Source of the DNA: Bradyrhizobium arachidis
GTDB taxonomy: Bacteria > Pseudomonadota > Alphaproteobacteria > Rhizobiales > Xanthobacteraceae
Assembly: GCF_015291705.1 (NCBI RefSeq)
Contig: NZ_CP030050.1
Span: 9,046,001 to 9,110,000 of the forward strand
Direction: 5' to 3'
DNA: 64,000 nt
The notes below the pieces were generated by a model that saw only the letters and a program-made list of their open reading frames with translations, had not been told where the DNA came from and did no database searches. A program made the translations under genes and the position numbers. Of this stretch, positions 1 through 8,888 are shown in pieces. The stretch's first letter is position 1, and every line of letters starts with the position of its first letter.

Positions 1-2
1 AG

Positions 3-311
3 GCAGCATCAGGGAATGTCCGCGGCTCGCGCACCGGGCGGCCGATCATGGCCTTGCTCGATCTGCTCGGCCGGCGCTGGAGCCTGCGGATCCTCTGGGA
101 ATTGCGCGATGTCCCGCTCACCTCACGCAGCTTGCGCACGGCCTGCGACGAGGCCTCGCCGACGGTGCTGCAGGCGCGGCTGACGGAGCTGCGCGAGGCG
201 GGTTTCGTGGAGCTCGGCGAAGGCGGCGGTTACGGGCTGACACCGCTCGGGCGGGAGTTGTGCGAGACATTCATGCCGCTGCACCGGTTTGCGGAGCGGT
301 GGAAGAGGTAG
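3..311 (+). CDS. HxlR-family transcriptional regulator (5' end missing)
   Basis: This is the C-terminal part of an HxlR/MarR-like winged-helix regulator. The frame is open to the left edge of the window. It reads through GRPIMALLDLLGRRWSLRIL, the typical first helix of HxlR proteins, so the true start lies upstream and the Met at 48 is internal. The next segments (SRSLRTACDEASPTVLQARL, then TELREAGFVE and a GYGLTPLGREL wing) are the recognition helix and wing. About 100 residues are visible, so only a short N-terminus is missing. HxlR proteins usually repress a neighbouring redox or detoxification gene, but that neighbour is off-window. The assignment is from motif recognition. Confidence 0.85.
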   Translation, partial: AASGNVRGSRTGRPIMALLDLLGRRWSLRILWELRDVPLTSRSLRTACDEASPTVLQARLTELREAGFVELGEGGGYGLTPLGRELCETFMPLHRFAERWKR

Positions 312-319
312 GGCTCTCG

Positions 320-484
320 CTTACCCTCCCCTGGAGGGGGAGGGTCGATCGCGCGCAGCGCGAGCGGGGTGGGGTGATCTCTCCACTCGGGCACTGTTGA
401 ATGGGGAGAGACCGTCGCCCCACCCCGTCTCACATTTCGCTACGCTCAATGTGAGCCGACCCTCCCCCTCCAGGGGAGGGTAAG
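320..484. repeat. Palindromic intergenic repeat (family with ACCCTCCCCTGGAGGGGGAG ends)
   Basis: The outer arms are exact inverted copies: the first arm reads CTTACCCTCCCCTGGAGGGG and continues to about 347, and its complement ends at 484. The inner part holds a second inverted pair (GGGGTGGGG against CCCCACCCC). The element fills the gap between the convergent HxlR and NfeD genes and could act as a bidirectional terminator. It is the only copy of this family in the window. Confidence 0.75.
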
Positions 485-488
485 AAAG

Positions 489-932
489 CTACGTCACCGC
501 CACGGTCAAATTCGCGCCGTCCACCTGCACCACCTTCACCCGCGTTCCCGCCGGCGTGTCGGGGCCGGCGACGCGCCACACGGTGTCGCCGATGCGGACC
601 GTGCCGGAGCCGTCGATGATCGGCTTCTCCAGCGTGAACTCGCGGCCGAGCAGCGCTTCGGTGCGCTTGTTGAGGAAGGGGCTGGCGCTGGCGTCCAGCT
701 TCGGACGGGCGAGGCGCCGCCACACCGGCACGGCCGCTGCCGCGAAGATCGCGAACATCACGAGCTGGATCTGCCAGGACATCGTGACGACGAATGAGAC
801 CAGGCCCACCAGCAAGGCCGCAAGCCCGAGCCAGAACAGGAATACGCCCGGCGCGATCGTCTCCAGCGCCATCAGGATGAAGCCGAAGATCAGCCAATTC
901 CAGTTGCCGAGCGATGCGAACATGTCGGTCAT
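489..932 (-). CDS. NfeD-like membrane protein
   Basis: A 147-residue protein with three closely spaced hydrophobic segments in residues 12-75 and a soluble C-terminal domain (about 80-147) of the NfeD OB-fold type. The C-terminal domain shows RTEALLGREFTLEKPIIDGSG and RIGDTVWRVAGPD. NfeD proteins are partners of SPFH proteins such as stomatin. Its immediate upstream neighbour on the same strand, 21 bp away, is exactly such a protein. This is the short NfeD form without the ClpP-class protease domain. The ATG at 932 is preceded by GGAGAGG. The likely role is assembly or turnover of membrane microdomain complexes; this is inferred from the family. Confidence 0.9.
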   Translation of the reverse strand: MTDMFASLGNWNWLIFGFILMALETIAPGVFLFWLGLAALLVGLVSFVVTMSWQIQLVMFAIFAAAAVPVWRRLARPKLDASASPFLNKRTEALLGREFTLEKPIIDGSGTVRIGDTVWRVAGPDTPAGTRVKVVQVDGANLTVAVT

Positions 933-953
933 GACACGACCTCTCCAAATGCC

Positions 954-1952
954 CTACTGCGGCGGCACGGCCGGCGGCGTCGGGCCTGACGACGGCACCG
1001 AACCGCCGCGACGGGCCGCGGCCGTAGCCGATGCGGCACTCTCCCCGAACGTCGCCTTGGCGATCTCGCCGATGCCGGCGAGCGAGCCGAGCATGCTGGT
1101 CGCTTCCATCGGCAGCATGATGATCTTCTGGTTCGGCGCGTCCGCGAACTGGCCGAACGCCTTGATATACTTGTCGGCGATGAAATAGTTCAGCGCGGCG
1201 ACGTCGCCCTTGCCGATGGCTTCCGACACCGCCAGCGTCGCCTTGGCTTCGGCCTCGGCGAGGCGCTCGCGCGCCTCGGCGTCGCGGAAGGCGGCCTCGC
1301 GGCGGCCCTCGGCCTGGAGAATCTGGCCCTGCTTGGCGCCCTCGGCGCGCAGGATCTCGGACTGGCGCTGGCCCTCGGCGGCGAGAATGTCGGCGCGCTT
1401 GACGCGCTCGGCCTTCATCTGCCGGCCCATCGCCTCGACGAGATCGGCGGGCGGCACGATGTCCTTGATCTCGATGCGGTTGACCTTGACGCCCCAGGGC
1501 GAGACCGCAGCGTCGACGACGCGCAACAGGCGCTCGTTGATCTCGTCGCGATGCGACAGCACCTGGTCCAGATCCATCGAGCCCATCACCGAGCGGATGT
1601 TGGTCATGGTCAGAACCGTGATCGCCTGGGTGAGGTTGGCGACCTCGTAGCTCGCCTTCGCCGCGTCGAACACCTGAAAGAAAGCCACGCCGTCCACCGT
1701 CACGGTGGCATTGTCCTTGGTGATGACCTCCTGCTCGGGAATGTCGATCACCTGCTCCATCATGTTGATCTTGCGCCCGACGCGATCGAAATAGGGCACG
1801 ATCAGGTTGAGCCCGGGGCTCAGCGTCTGCGTGTATTTGCCGAACCGCTCGATGGTCCAGTCATAGCCCTGCGGCACCGTCTTCACGCCGGCCAGCAGCG
1901 TGGCGATGACGAGCAACACCAGAACAATCGCGAAAATGTCGAAGCCGCTCAT
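954..1952 (-). CDS. SPFH/stomatin-like (QmcA/paraslipin family) membrane protein
   Basis: A 332-residue protein with one N-terminal membrane anchor (residues 5-22), then an SPFH domain (about 25-200, beginning VPQGYDWTIERFGKYTQTLS). A long Ala/Glu-rich coiled coil follows (about 195-250, with repeated AEG units), and then a Pro/Ala-rich tail. This architecture is that of bacterial QmcA/YbbK, membrane-anchored oligomeric scaffolds. It lies directly upstream of an NfeD gene on the same strand, the conserved stomatin operon partner. The ATG at 1952 has a strong GGAGGAAAT ribosome site. The 240 bp upstream holds no gene I can support. Confidence 0.92.
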   Translation of the reverse strand: MSGFDIFAIVLVLLVIATLLAGVKTVPQGYDWTIERFGKYTQTLSPGLNLIVPYFDRVGRKINMMEQVIDIPEQEVITKDNATVTVDGVAFFQVFDAAKASYEVANLTQAITVLTMTNIRSVMGSMDLDQVLSHRDEINERLLRVVDAAVSPWGVKVNRIEIKDIVPPADLVEAMGRQMKAERVKRADILAAEGQRQSEILRAEGAKQGQILQAEGRREAAFRDAEARERLAEAEAKATLAVSEAIGKGDVAALNYFIADKYIKAFGQFADAPNQKIIMLPMEATSMLGSLAGIGEIAKATFGESAASATAAARRGGSVPSSGPTPPAVPPQ

Positions 1953-2192
1953 ATTTCCTCCAAGGCGGGAAAAACAAGGCAGGAAAAGCCCCTTCCCACG
2001 CCGTCATTGGTCGGGAGCGCGACCCTACCGGTTCAGCGGTCGCGATTCACGTCGGTATCGGCCCAATTCTGCACAAGACGGAGAAGGAGGGAATGGTCAC
2101 GATATGTATTTGCAACGGGCTCTTGAAAGCGTGCGGGCGCAGACCTACCGACGAAAATTAACGAATCCGGCAAGGCGTCCGTTTCGAGAACG

Positions 2193-3173
2193 TCATTCGA
2201 TGACGTCGTTCGCGAGTGCGATGAGGCCCGGAGCAACCGTGACGCCGATCGCCCTCGCGGTCCTGAGGTTGATCGCGAGCTCGAACTTTGTGGGGTTCTG
2301 AACCGGGAGGTCGGCCGCCTGCGCGCCCTTGAGGATGCGGTCGATATAGGACGCCGCGCGCCGCAACTGCTCGGCACTGTCAGTGCTGTAGGACATCAGC
2401 CCGCCGTCGTCGACGAAGGTGCGGCTCCAGAACACCGCCGGCACGTGCGCTTCGCTGATCGCCGCCAGGAGCTGCATCCGATTGGCCATGGTGAAGAAAT
2501 CGGGCAGCACCAGAAAGCCGCCCTCCTTGCGCGCGGCCAGCGACGCGATCGCGGCGGCATCATGGATCGGCGCGGGCTCGACCGTCACGTGCAGGGTCCG
2601 AGCCGCCTCCTCGACCGTGCGCAGCATCAGGGGCGCGAACGGCGCGGTGGCGGGGTTGTAGACGACGAAGACGCGGGACACCCTGGGCGTGACCTGAGTC
2701 AGCATCTCCAGCCATTTGCCGGCGAGCGGGCCGTCGTAATCAGTGAAGCCGGTGATGTTGCCGCCGGGATGGGCAAGGTTTTTGACAAAGCCCTGGCTGA
2801 CGGGATCGGTGACGACGGCGAACACGATCGGGATCGTCGTGGTGCGCTGACGCAGTTCCTCGACGGAGGGCGTGCCAAGCGCGAGCAGGACGTCGGGCTT
2901 GAGCGCGATCAGCTCGTCGGCAAGCCGGGCGATGCGCGCGCGATCTCCGGCGCCGCTGCGCCAGTCGACCCTCAGATTATCCTGCTCCTTCCAGCCATGG
3001 GTGGCGAGCGCCTCGGCCAGGCGTGTCTGGCCGATCACCTCATCGCCCGCAATGACCGACAGCACGCCGAGCCGGCGCGTTGCGTTCGGCTGCTGCGCCA
3101 GCACTGCGGTCGGCAGCGCGGCGGTCATCCCGAGAAGCGCCAGACAGTCGCGGCGACTCACGGGACGAACCAT
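2193..3173 (-). CDS. ABC-type substrate-binding protein (ABC_sub_bind / TrpX-like family)
   Basis: A 326-residue secreted binding protein. The signal sequence starts MVRPVSRRDCLALLGMTAAL and ends near ALAQQ, with a twin-arginine-like RR pair. The mature part begins RRLGVLSVIAGDE and contains PIVFAVVTDPVSQGFVKNLA and GGNITGFTDYDG, hallmarks of the family that binds amino-acid-like or unknown ligands. No permease or ATPase lies next to it, so it may be an orphan component. Its ATG overlaps the hemH stop by one base (TGATG), so translation is probably coupled to ferrochelatase. The ligand is unknown. Confidence 0.88.
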   Translation of the reverse strand: MVRPVSRRDCLALLGMTAALPTAVLAQQPNATRRLGVLSVIAGDEVIGQTRLAEALATHGWKEQDNLRVDWRSGAGDRARIARLADELIALKPDVLLALGTPSVEELRQRTTTIPIVFAVVTDPVSQGFVKNLAHPGGNITGFTDYDGPLAGKWLEMLTQVTPRVSRVFVVYNPATAPFAPLMLRTVEEAARTLHVTVEPAPIHDAAAIASLAARKEGGFLVLPDFFTMANRMQLLAAISEAHVPAVFWSRTFVDDGGLMSYSTDSAEQLRRAASYIDRILKGAQAADLPVQNPTKFELAINLRTARAIGVTVAPGLIALANDVIE

Positions 3174-4210
3174 CAGATCCAGCCCTGAAGCTCGCGCAGC
3201 ACCAGGGTGCGGATCACGTCCATCCCGGGCTCGCTGTCGTTGAGGCAGGGGATCGCGGAAAACTCTTCACCGCCATTGTGCTTGAAGATCTCGGCGTTCT
3301 CCTGCGCGATCTCCTCCAGCGTCTCCAGGCAGTCGGCGGAAAAGCCCGGCGTCACCACCGCGATGCGGCGCACGCCTTCTTTCGCCAGCCGCTCCATGGT
3401 CTTGTCGGTGTAGGGCTGGAGCCACTCGTCATTGCCGAAGCGCGACTGGAAGGTCAGCAGCAGCTTTGTCTCGTCCATGCCGAGCCGGCGGCGCAGAGCC
3501 TCGGTCGTGGCGATGCAGTGGCTCTGATAGGGATCGCCCTTGTCGACATAGGATTTCGGCATGCCGTGGAAAGAGGCGACGATCAGCTCCGGCTTGAAGG
3601 ACAACGTCGCCAGATGCGTCTCGATCGAGGTCGCGAGCGCCTCGATATAGGCCTCGTCCTCATAGTATGGCGGCGTCACCCGCAGCGTCGGCTGGTTGCG
3701 AAGCTGCGCGAGCACGCGGAACACCTCGTCGCAGACGGTCGCCGAGGTCGAGGCGGAATATTGCGGATAGAGCGGCACGGCCAGGATGCGCTCGCAGCCT
3801 TTGGCGATCAGCGCGTCGATGCCCGCCTTGATCGACGGATTGCCATAGCGCATCGCCCAGTCCACGGCGACATGCGCGCGGTCCGACAGCGCGGCCGCGA
3901 GCTTGTCGGCTTGCGAGCGCGTGATGGTCTTCAGCGGCGACTCGTTGCGCTCATTGTTCCAGATCTTCCGGTAGTCGAGCGCCTTGGTGCGCGGGCGCCT
4001 GCGCAGGATGATGCCGTTCAGTACCAGCTTCCAGATCAGGCCCTGGTCCTCGATGACGCGGGCGTCCGAAAGGAACTCCTTGAGATAGACCCGCACGCCG
4101 GGCGCATCGGCCGTATCGGGTGTGCCGAGATTGACCAGGAGCACGCCGACCCGCGGGCGGCCGGACTGCACGGCCGCCTTCGCAGTCTCGATGGGGACAA
4201 CGTTCGTCAT
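3173..4210 (-). CDS. hemH: Ferrochelatase
   Basis: A 345-residue ferrochelatase, which inserts ferrous iron into protoporphyrin IX in the last step of heme synthesis. The N-terminal core reads GVLLVNLGTPDTADAPGVRV. The active-site block VASFHGMPKSYVDKGDPY carries the conserved catalytic His, and the FSADCLETLEEI block carries the conserved Glu. Length is normal for the bacterial enzyme. It is the first gene of a two-gene unit, since the downstream ABC-type binding protein starts inside its stop codon. I see no clear Irr or RirA box in the short divergent gap to the MAPEG gene. Confidence 0.97.
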   Translation of the reverse strand: MTNVVPIETAKAAVQSGRPRVGVLLVNLGTPDTADAPGVRVYLKEFLSDARVIEDQGLIWKLVLNGIILRRRPRTKALDYRKIWNNERNESPLKTITRSQADKLAAALSDRAHVAVDWAMRYGNPSIKAGIDALIAKGCERILAVPLYPQYSASTSATVCDEVFRVLAQLRNQPTLRVTPPYYEDEAYIEALATSIETHLATLSFKPELIVASFHGMPKSYVDKGDPYQSHCIATTEALRRRLGMDETKLLLTFQSRFGNDEWLQPYTDKTMERLAKEGVRRIAVVTPGFSADCLETLEEIAQENAEIFKHNGGEEFSAIPCLNDSEPGMDVIRTLVLRELQGWI

Positions 4211-4291
4211 GGCCGTTGCGTCGCGCGTTGCCCCGAACTTGTCAAGATGAGGCGGGTTTCGCTAGGGTCGCATCCAAGCGGGGGAGGAAAG

Positions 4292-4690
4292 ATGACACTC
4301 GCGGAATGGTGCGTCTTCGGAGCGGTGCTGCTTTATCTGTCGACGATCGTCTCGATCAAATGGATCAGGTTTCGCGGCTTCGACAATTCACGGCCGCGCG
4401 ATCCCGCCTTCTATGCGGACGCCATCGCGCAGCGCGCGCTCGGCGCCCACCAGAACGGCATCGAGACCTTCCCGTTCTTCGCCTTCGCCGTCCTGCTCGC
4501 CGAATTCCGGGATTCGCCGCAGCGCCTGATCGACGAGCTCGCGGTGCTGTTCCTGATCGTGCGGATCGCCTATGTGCTGACCTATCTCGGCAACCGCCCG
4601 ACGCTGCGCTCGATCCTCTGGAGCATCGGCTTCGCGATCAATCTCGGGATCTTCTTCATGCCGGCGCTGATGAGGTTTTTGCCGGTGTGA
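4292..4690 (+). CDS. MAPEG-family membrane protein
   Basis: A 132-residue protein with four predicted membrane segments. It has the MAPEG landmark ADAIAQRALGAHQNGIETFP, followed by FFAFAVLLAE and RIAYVLTYLGNRPTLRSILW. MAPEG proteins are small glutathione/eicosanoid-type integral membrane proteins; bacterial members are mostly uncharacterised. The frame is open far upstream (it runs antisense to hemH), but the start at 4292 is chosen because it follows GGGGAGGAAAG and gives the standard family length. The gene is divergent from hemH. Confidence 0.88.
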   Translation: MTLAEWCVFGAVLLYLSTIVSIKWIRFRGFDNSRPRDPAFYADAIAQRALGAHQNGIETFPFFAFAVLLAEFRDSPQRLIDELAVLFLIVRIAYVLTYLGNRPTLRSILWSIGFAINLGIFFMPALMRFLPV

Positions 4691-4712
4691 GGCGCACGGC
4701 TCCTCTAAATCC

Positions 4713-4865
4713 GTCACCCTGAGGTGCGAGCCCCGCGGTGCAACGCACCGTGGGGCGAGCCTCGAAGGATGGAACGGCCCGATGCAGCCGGGCCGTCGCC
4801 CTTCGAGGGCCGCTGAAGAAGCGGCCACCTCCAGCGACAACGGCTTCGCCGTTGCGCGGGGTGAC
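4713..4865. repeat. Palindromic intergenic repeat (GTCACCCTGAGGTGCGAGCC type)
   Basis: This element begins GTCACCCTGAGG and ends GGGGTGAC. It has internal inverted segments (CCTCGAAGG with CCTTCGAGG, CCGCGGTGC with GCACCGTGG, and AACGGCTTCGCCGTT). It lies between the convergent MAPEG and NicO genes and may serve as a terminator. I recognise it as a dispersed Bradyrhizobium-style repeat. Only one copy is in this window. Confidence 0.7.
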
Positions 4866-4889
4866 GGTACTAGGTGATCGTGGCCGCGC

Positions 4890-6041
4890 TCAAAAACACG
4901 TCGTCCGTTCGGCGGCGATGTAGCCGAACAACAGCCCCGCACCGAACAGCAGCACGACGGCAGCCGCGGCGAATTCGATGCCGCGCATGAACAGCGCACC
5001 ACCGCCATCGCGGCCGCCGCTGAGGCGCTGGGCGATGTCCTTGGCGGAGACGGCGACGACGGCGATGGCCGCGACCGTGATCGCGGTGCCGAGCCCCATC
5101 AGGAAGGTCGCGGCGATGCCGGCCCAGAACAGGCCCTGGGCCAGCGCGAACACCAGAACCAGGATCGCCCCCGAACAGGGACGGATGCCGACGGTCAGGA
5201 TCGCCGCAAAGCCGCGCCGCCAGCCGCCGGGGCCGGCAAGCTCGCTTGGCGTCGGACCATGGGAATGGCCGCAATGCTCGTCGTGGACGTGGTCATGCCC
5301 GTGATGGTCATGGGCGTGATCGTGGGCGTGATCATGGGCATGGGCGTGACTGTGATCGTGGTGATGGTGATCGTGGTGACCATGCGCATCATGATGATGG
5401 TGATGGCCGTGATCATGATGGTCATGCGGCACGCCGGCGATCGCCGGCACCGGCTGGGCCGCCTGGAGCGCGCGGATGAAGGTGCGGCCCTTGACCCAGA
5501 CGAGGCGCAGGCCAAATAGCGCGATCAGGGCGTAGCTCGCGATCTCGATCGCGCCCTCCGCCTTGCACATGGTCTTGGCGGTGGCGTTCAGGATCCAGGC
5601 CGAGATGCCGACGATCAGGATCGCCACCAGCGACTGCATCAGCGCCGAGGCGAACGACAGCGCGATGCCGCGCCGGGCGGTCTCGCGGTTGGCGACGAGA
5701 TAGGAGGCGATCACCGCCTTGCCATGGCCGGGGCCGGCGGCGTGGAAGATGCCGTAGGCAAACGAGATGAAGAGCAAGGACCACACCGCCGAGCCGTCGG
5801 ATTTGGCGGCACGGATGGTCGACGACATCTGGCGATAGAATTCCGACTGCTTTGCCAGCAGCCAGCCGACGATGCCGCTGGCCTCGGGCTCGGCCGCCTG
5901 TGCCGGGCGCGGCGCGCCAAAGGGATTTTGCGCGAGAAGATCATGGAGCGCGGCATCGGCCACGCCCAGCACGAGGACGAGCGCAGCGCAGGCGAGCAGC
6001 CCGCGGGCGAGCGGAGACTGAAGGCGACCGGTCAAGGGCAA
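4890..6041 (-). CDS. NicO-family nickel/cobalt transporter with a long His-rich loop
   Basis: A 383-residue polytopic membrane protein of the HoxN/RcnA/NicO class. It has an N-terminal hydrophobic segment, then FAYGIFHAAGPGHGKAVIAS (the HAxGPGHG signature), several membrane helices, a cytoplasmic loop (about residues 205-265) that is largely His/Asp, then VGIRPCSGAILVLVFALAQG. The His loop and the RPCSGA motif are typical of metal exporters such as RcnA, but uptake or another metal (zinc) cannot be excluded. There is no ATG near the N-terminus. The best start is TTG at 6041, overlapping the DUF1007 stop, so translation is probably coupled. The gene ends a three-gene unit. Confidence 0.9.
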   Translation of the reverse strand: MPLTGRLQSPLARGLLACAALVLVLGVADAALHDLLAQNPFGAPRPAQAAEPEASGIVGWLLAKQSEFYRQMSSTIRAAKSDGSAVWSLLFISFAYGIFHAAGPGHGKAVIASYLVANRETARRGIALSFASALMQSLVAILIVGISAWILNATAKTMCKAEGAIEIASYALIALFGLRLVWVKGRTFIRALQAAQPVPAIAGVPHDHHDHGHHHHHDAHGHHDHHHHDHSHAHAHDHAHDHAHDHHGHDHVHDEHCGHSHGPTPSELAGPGGWRRGFAAILTVGIRPCSGAILVLVFALAQGLFWAGIAATFLMGLGTAITVAAIAVVAVSAKDIAQRLSGGRDGGGALFMRGIEFAAAAVVLLFGAGLLFGYIAAERTTCF

Positions 6042-6670
6042 TCCACCGTGATCTTGTTGGCGAACATCATGCCGAAATTGGTGTTCTCGCCGCTCATGAA
6101 GGTCTGCTCGTTGAGCTTCTGCGCGGTCGCAGTGCCGTCGCTAGGACGGTCGAGCTTCATCTGGCAGCCGGCGGGCGCGCCGACCAGCTTGACCGGATTG
6201 TCCTTGGCCATCTGGAAGTCGATGAAGAAGGAGCGGTCGAACACTTCGAGCACCAGCTGCTTGGGCTTGACCGGGTTCTTCAGCGGCAAGGTGAAGTGCA
6301 GGGTCAGCACCGTATCCTTGTAGTCGAGGAAGTAGTCGACCGGCTCATTGAAGCGCTCCTTCTTGCCGTCGGCTTTGGCGAAGGTGAAATAGGCGTATTC
6401 CTTCAGCGACTCGACATTGGTCTGCGCCAGCGGCCCCAGCTCCTCGCGCGTATAGGCGCCCTTCTTCTTGGCCTCGAGCCCCTGCACCGCATAGGCCGAG
6501 AACATGTCGTCGAAGGTCCAGGCGTGGCGGACGCCGGTGATGCTGCCGTCGGCTGCATAAAGCAGTTCGCTGGTCGCGGTGATCCAGACATGCGGATGCG
6601 CGCTCGCCGCGCCTGCCGCGAGGGTCATCGCGGCGGCGAGCAATATCCCCAACAGGACGCGCATGCCCAT
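6032..6670 (-). CDS. DUF1007-family secreted protein
   Basis: A 212-residue protein with a signal peptide (LLGILLAAAMTLAAGAASAH) followed at once by the family start HPHVWITATSELLYAADGSI. The family is often encoded next to NicO-type nickel/cobalt transporters, as here, and is thought to assist metal handling in the periplasm. The conserved HPH at the mature N-terminus is a plausible metal ligand. Its ATG overlaps the stop of the upstream M3 peptidase (TGATG), and its own stop overlaps the NicO start. No biochemical role is established for the family. Confidence 0.9.
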   Translation of the reverse strand: MGMRVLLGILLAAAMTLAAGAASAHPHVWITATSELLYAADGSITGVRHAWTFDDMFSAYAVQGLEAKKKGAYTREELGPLAQTNVESLKEYAYFTFAKADGKKERFNEPVDYFLDYKDTVLTLHFTLPLKNPVKPKQLVLEVFDRSFFIDFQMAKDNPVKLVGAPAGCQMKLDRPSDGTATAQKLNEQTFMSGENTNFGMMFANKITVDCP

Positions 6671-8751
6671 CAGGCCGCCTTGGCGTCGTCGAGCAGGCCG
6701 CGGCGGCGGAGCAGCGCGTCGGGCTCCGGCGGGCGGCCGCGGAAGGCTTCATAGGCGGCTTCCGGATCGACCGATCCGCCTGAGGAGTAGATGTCGTCGT
6801 GCAGGCGCTTTGCGACGGCCGGGTCGAAGATGTTGCCGGCCTCCTCGAAGGCGCCAAAGGCGTCGGCGTCCATCACCTCGGACCACATGTAGCTGTAATA
6901 GCCCGCGGCGTAGTGATCGCCGGAGAAGATGTGGCCGAACTGGGTGGGCCGGTGGCGCAGCGAGATCTCCTCGGGCATGCCGATCTTCTCCAGCTCCTTC
7001 TTCTCGAAGGCGCGCACATCCTGTGCGGCCTCGGCCGGCTGGGTGTGGAATTCGAGATCGACCAGCGCCGAGGAGACGAACTCGACCGTGGCAAAACCCT
7101 GGTTGAACTTTCGCGCGGCGAGGAAGCGCTGCAGCAGATCGTCCGGCAGCGGCTCGCCGGTCTGGTAGTGGCGGGCGAACTGCTGCAGCACCTCGGGCCG
7201 CTCCTGCCAGTGCTCGTAGAGCTGCGAGGGCAGCTCTACGAAGTCGGTGAACACCGAGGTACCGGACAGCGACGGATAGGTCACGTTGGAGAGCATACCG
7301 TGCAGGCCGTGGCCGAACTCGTGGAACAGGGTGCGGGCATCGTCCGGCGACAGCAGCGAGGGCTCACCGCCAGCGCCCTTGGCGAAGTTGCAGACATTGA
7401 TGACGAGCGGCGCGATGTCGCCGTCGAGCTTCTGCTGGTCGCGCAGCGAGGTCATCCAGGCGCCGGACCGCTTCGACGGCCGGGCATAGTAGTCGCCGTA
7501 GAACAGCGCCTTGTGCTTGCCGTCAGGCCCCTTCACCTCCCAGACCCGGACGTCGGGGTGCCAGGTGGGAACGTCCTTGCGCTCCTCGAAGGTGATGCCG
7601 AACAGGCGCGTGGCGCAGTCGAAGGCGGCGGCGACCATATCGTCGAGCGTGAGATACGGCTTGATCGCGGAATCGTCGAAATTGGCGCGCTGGAGGCGGA
7701 GCTTCTCGGCATAGAAGCGCCAGTCCCAGGGCGCGAGCTTGAAATTACCGCCCTCTTCCGTGATCAGCGCCTGCATCTCGTCGCGGTCGGCCAGCGCCCG
7801 CGTGCGGGCCGGCTTCCAGACCCGCTCCAGGAGGCCGCGCACCGCATCTGGCGTCTTGGCCATGGAATCCTCCAGGCGGTAGGCGGCGAAGGTCGGATAG
7901 CCCAGGAGCCTGGCGCTCTCCTCCCGCAGCTTGAGGATCTCAACGATGGTGCCGTTGTTGTCGTTGGCATTGCCGTTGTCGCCACGCGCGGTGAAGGCCT
8001 TGTAGACCTTCTCGCGGAGGTCACGCCGCGCCGAGCTCTTCAGGAACGGCTCGGTCGAGGAGCGCGACAGCGTCACGATGGCCTTGCCTTCCATGCCGCG
8101 CTCTTCTGCCGCAGCCCTGGCGGCGGCAACGAAGCTCTCCGGCAGGCCCTGGCGGTCCGCTTCGGCGAGCTCCATGAACCATTCCTGCTCGTCGCCGAGT
8201 AGATGATGGCTGAAACCGGTGCCGAGCTGGGCGAGCTTCTCGTTGATCTCCGCCATCCGCGTCTTCGCCTCCTCCGAGAGGCCGGCACCGGAGCGGTGGA
8301 AGCGGGTGTAGGTGCGCTCCAGCAGGCGGAGCTGCTCGGGGGTGAGACCGAGATTGGCGCGGTTCTCGTGCAGATGAGCGATGCGACCAAACAGCACGGC
8401 GTTCATCATGATCGGATTCCAGTGCCGCGCCATCCGCAAGGAGACCTCCTTGTCGATCTCCAGGATGGCCGGGTTGGAATGCGCCGAGACGAGGTCGTAG
8501 AACACCGCCGCGACCTTGCTCAGCAGCTTGCCCGAGCGCTCCAGCGCCGTGATGGTGTTGGCGAAGTCGGGCGCGGCGGGATCATTGGTGATCGCCGCGA
8601 TCTCGGCGGCGTGATCGGCGAAGGCCTGCTCGAAGGCGGGGACGAAGTGCTCCGGCTTGATCTCGTCGAACGGCGGGGTCGCGAACGGCGTCACCCAAGC
8701 CTTCAGCAGCGGATTGGTCTCGGTGTCCGTATTCTGGCGGGGTTCTGACAT
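6670..8751 (-). CDS. dcp: M3-family oligopeptidase (peptidyl-dipeptidase Dcp type)
   Basis: A 693-residue zinc metallopeptidase with the HEFGHGLHGML active-site motif around residue 480 and a downstream ExxD-type Glu in the FVELPSQLYEHW block, both diagnostic of M3 peptidases. It has no signal peptide, so it probably acts in the cytoplasm on short peptides. Length and the N-terminal PLLKAWVTPFATPPFDEIKP block match Dcp. The ATG at 8751 is preferred over a GTG three bases upstream. It is the first gene of an overlapping unit with DUF1007 and NicO, an unusual pairing of a metallopeptidase with metal transport. Oligopeptidase A (PrlC) is the alternative label. Confidence 0.9.
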   Translation of the reverse strand: MSEPRQNTDTETNPLLKAWVTPFATPPFDEIKPEHFVPAFEQAFADHAAEIAAITNDPAAPDFANTITALERSGKLLSKVAAVFYDLVSAHSNPAILEIDKEVSLRMARHWNPIMMNAVLFGRIAHLHENRANLGLTPEQLRLLERTYTRFHRSGAGLSEEAKTRMAEINEKLAQLGTGFSHHLLGDEQEWFMELAEADRQGLPESFVAAARAAAEERGMEGKAIVTLSRSSTEPFLKSSARRDLREKVYKAFTARGDNGNANDNNGTIVEILKLREESARLLGYPTFAAYRLEDSMAKTPDAVRGLLERVWKPARTRALADRDEMQALITEEGGNFKLAPWDWRFYAEKLRLQRANFDDSAIKPYLTLDDMVAAAFDCATRLFGITFEERKDVPTWHPDVRVWEVKGPDGKHKALFYGDYYARPSKRSGAWMTSLRDQQKLDGDIAPLVINVCNFAKGAGGEPSLLSPDDARTLFHEFGHGLHGMLSNVTYPSLSGTSVFTDFVELPSQLYEHWQERPEVLQQFARHYQTGEPLPDDLLQRFLAARKFNQGFATVEFVSSALVDLEFHTQPAEAAQDVRAFEKKELEKIGMPEEISLRHRPTQFGHIFSGDHYAAGYYSYMWSEVMDADAFGAFEEAGNIFDPAVAKRLHDDIYSSGGSVDPEAAYEAFRGRPPEPDALLRRRGLLDDAKAA

Positions 8752-8888
8752 CACAAGTCCCGATTTTTGAGCCGATTTGTTGCGAGCAGCTATAGCACGC
8801 CATGGGGCTTTTTTGGGCCATTTGCCCTTGCTCCCGGCCGGCTTTTCGGGGAGATTGCGGCCCTCGAAGCCTTGGGATCCCAGAGTTC

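Noticed and set aside
5246..5519. Plus-strand frames rich in Met/Val or His/Asp opposite the NicO His loop
   Set aside because: They arise from reading the complementary strand of a repetitive His-codon tract.
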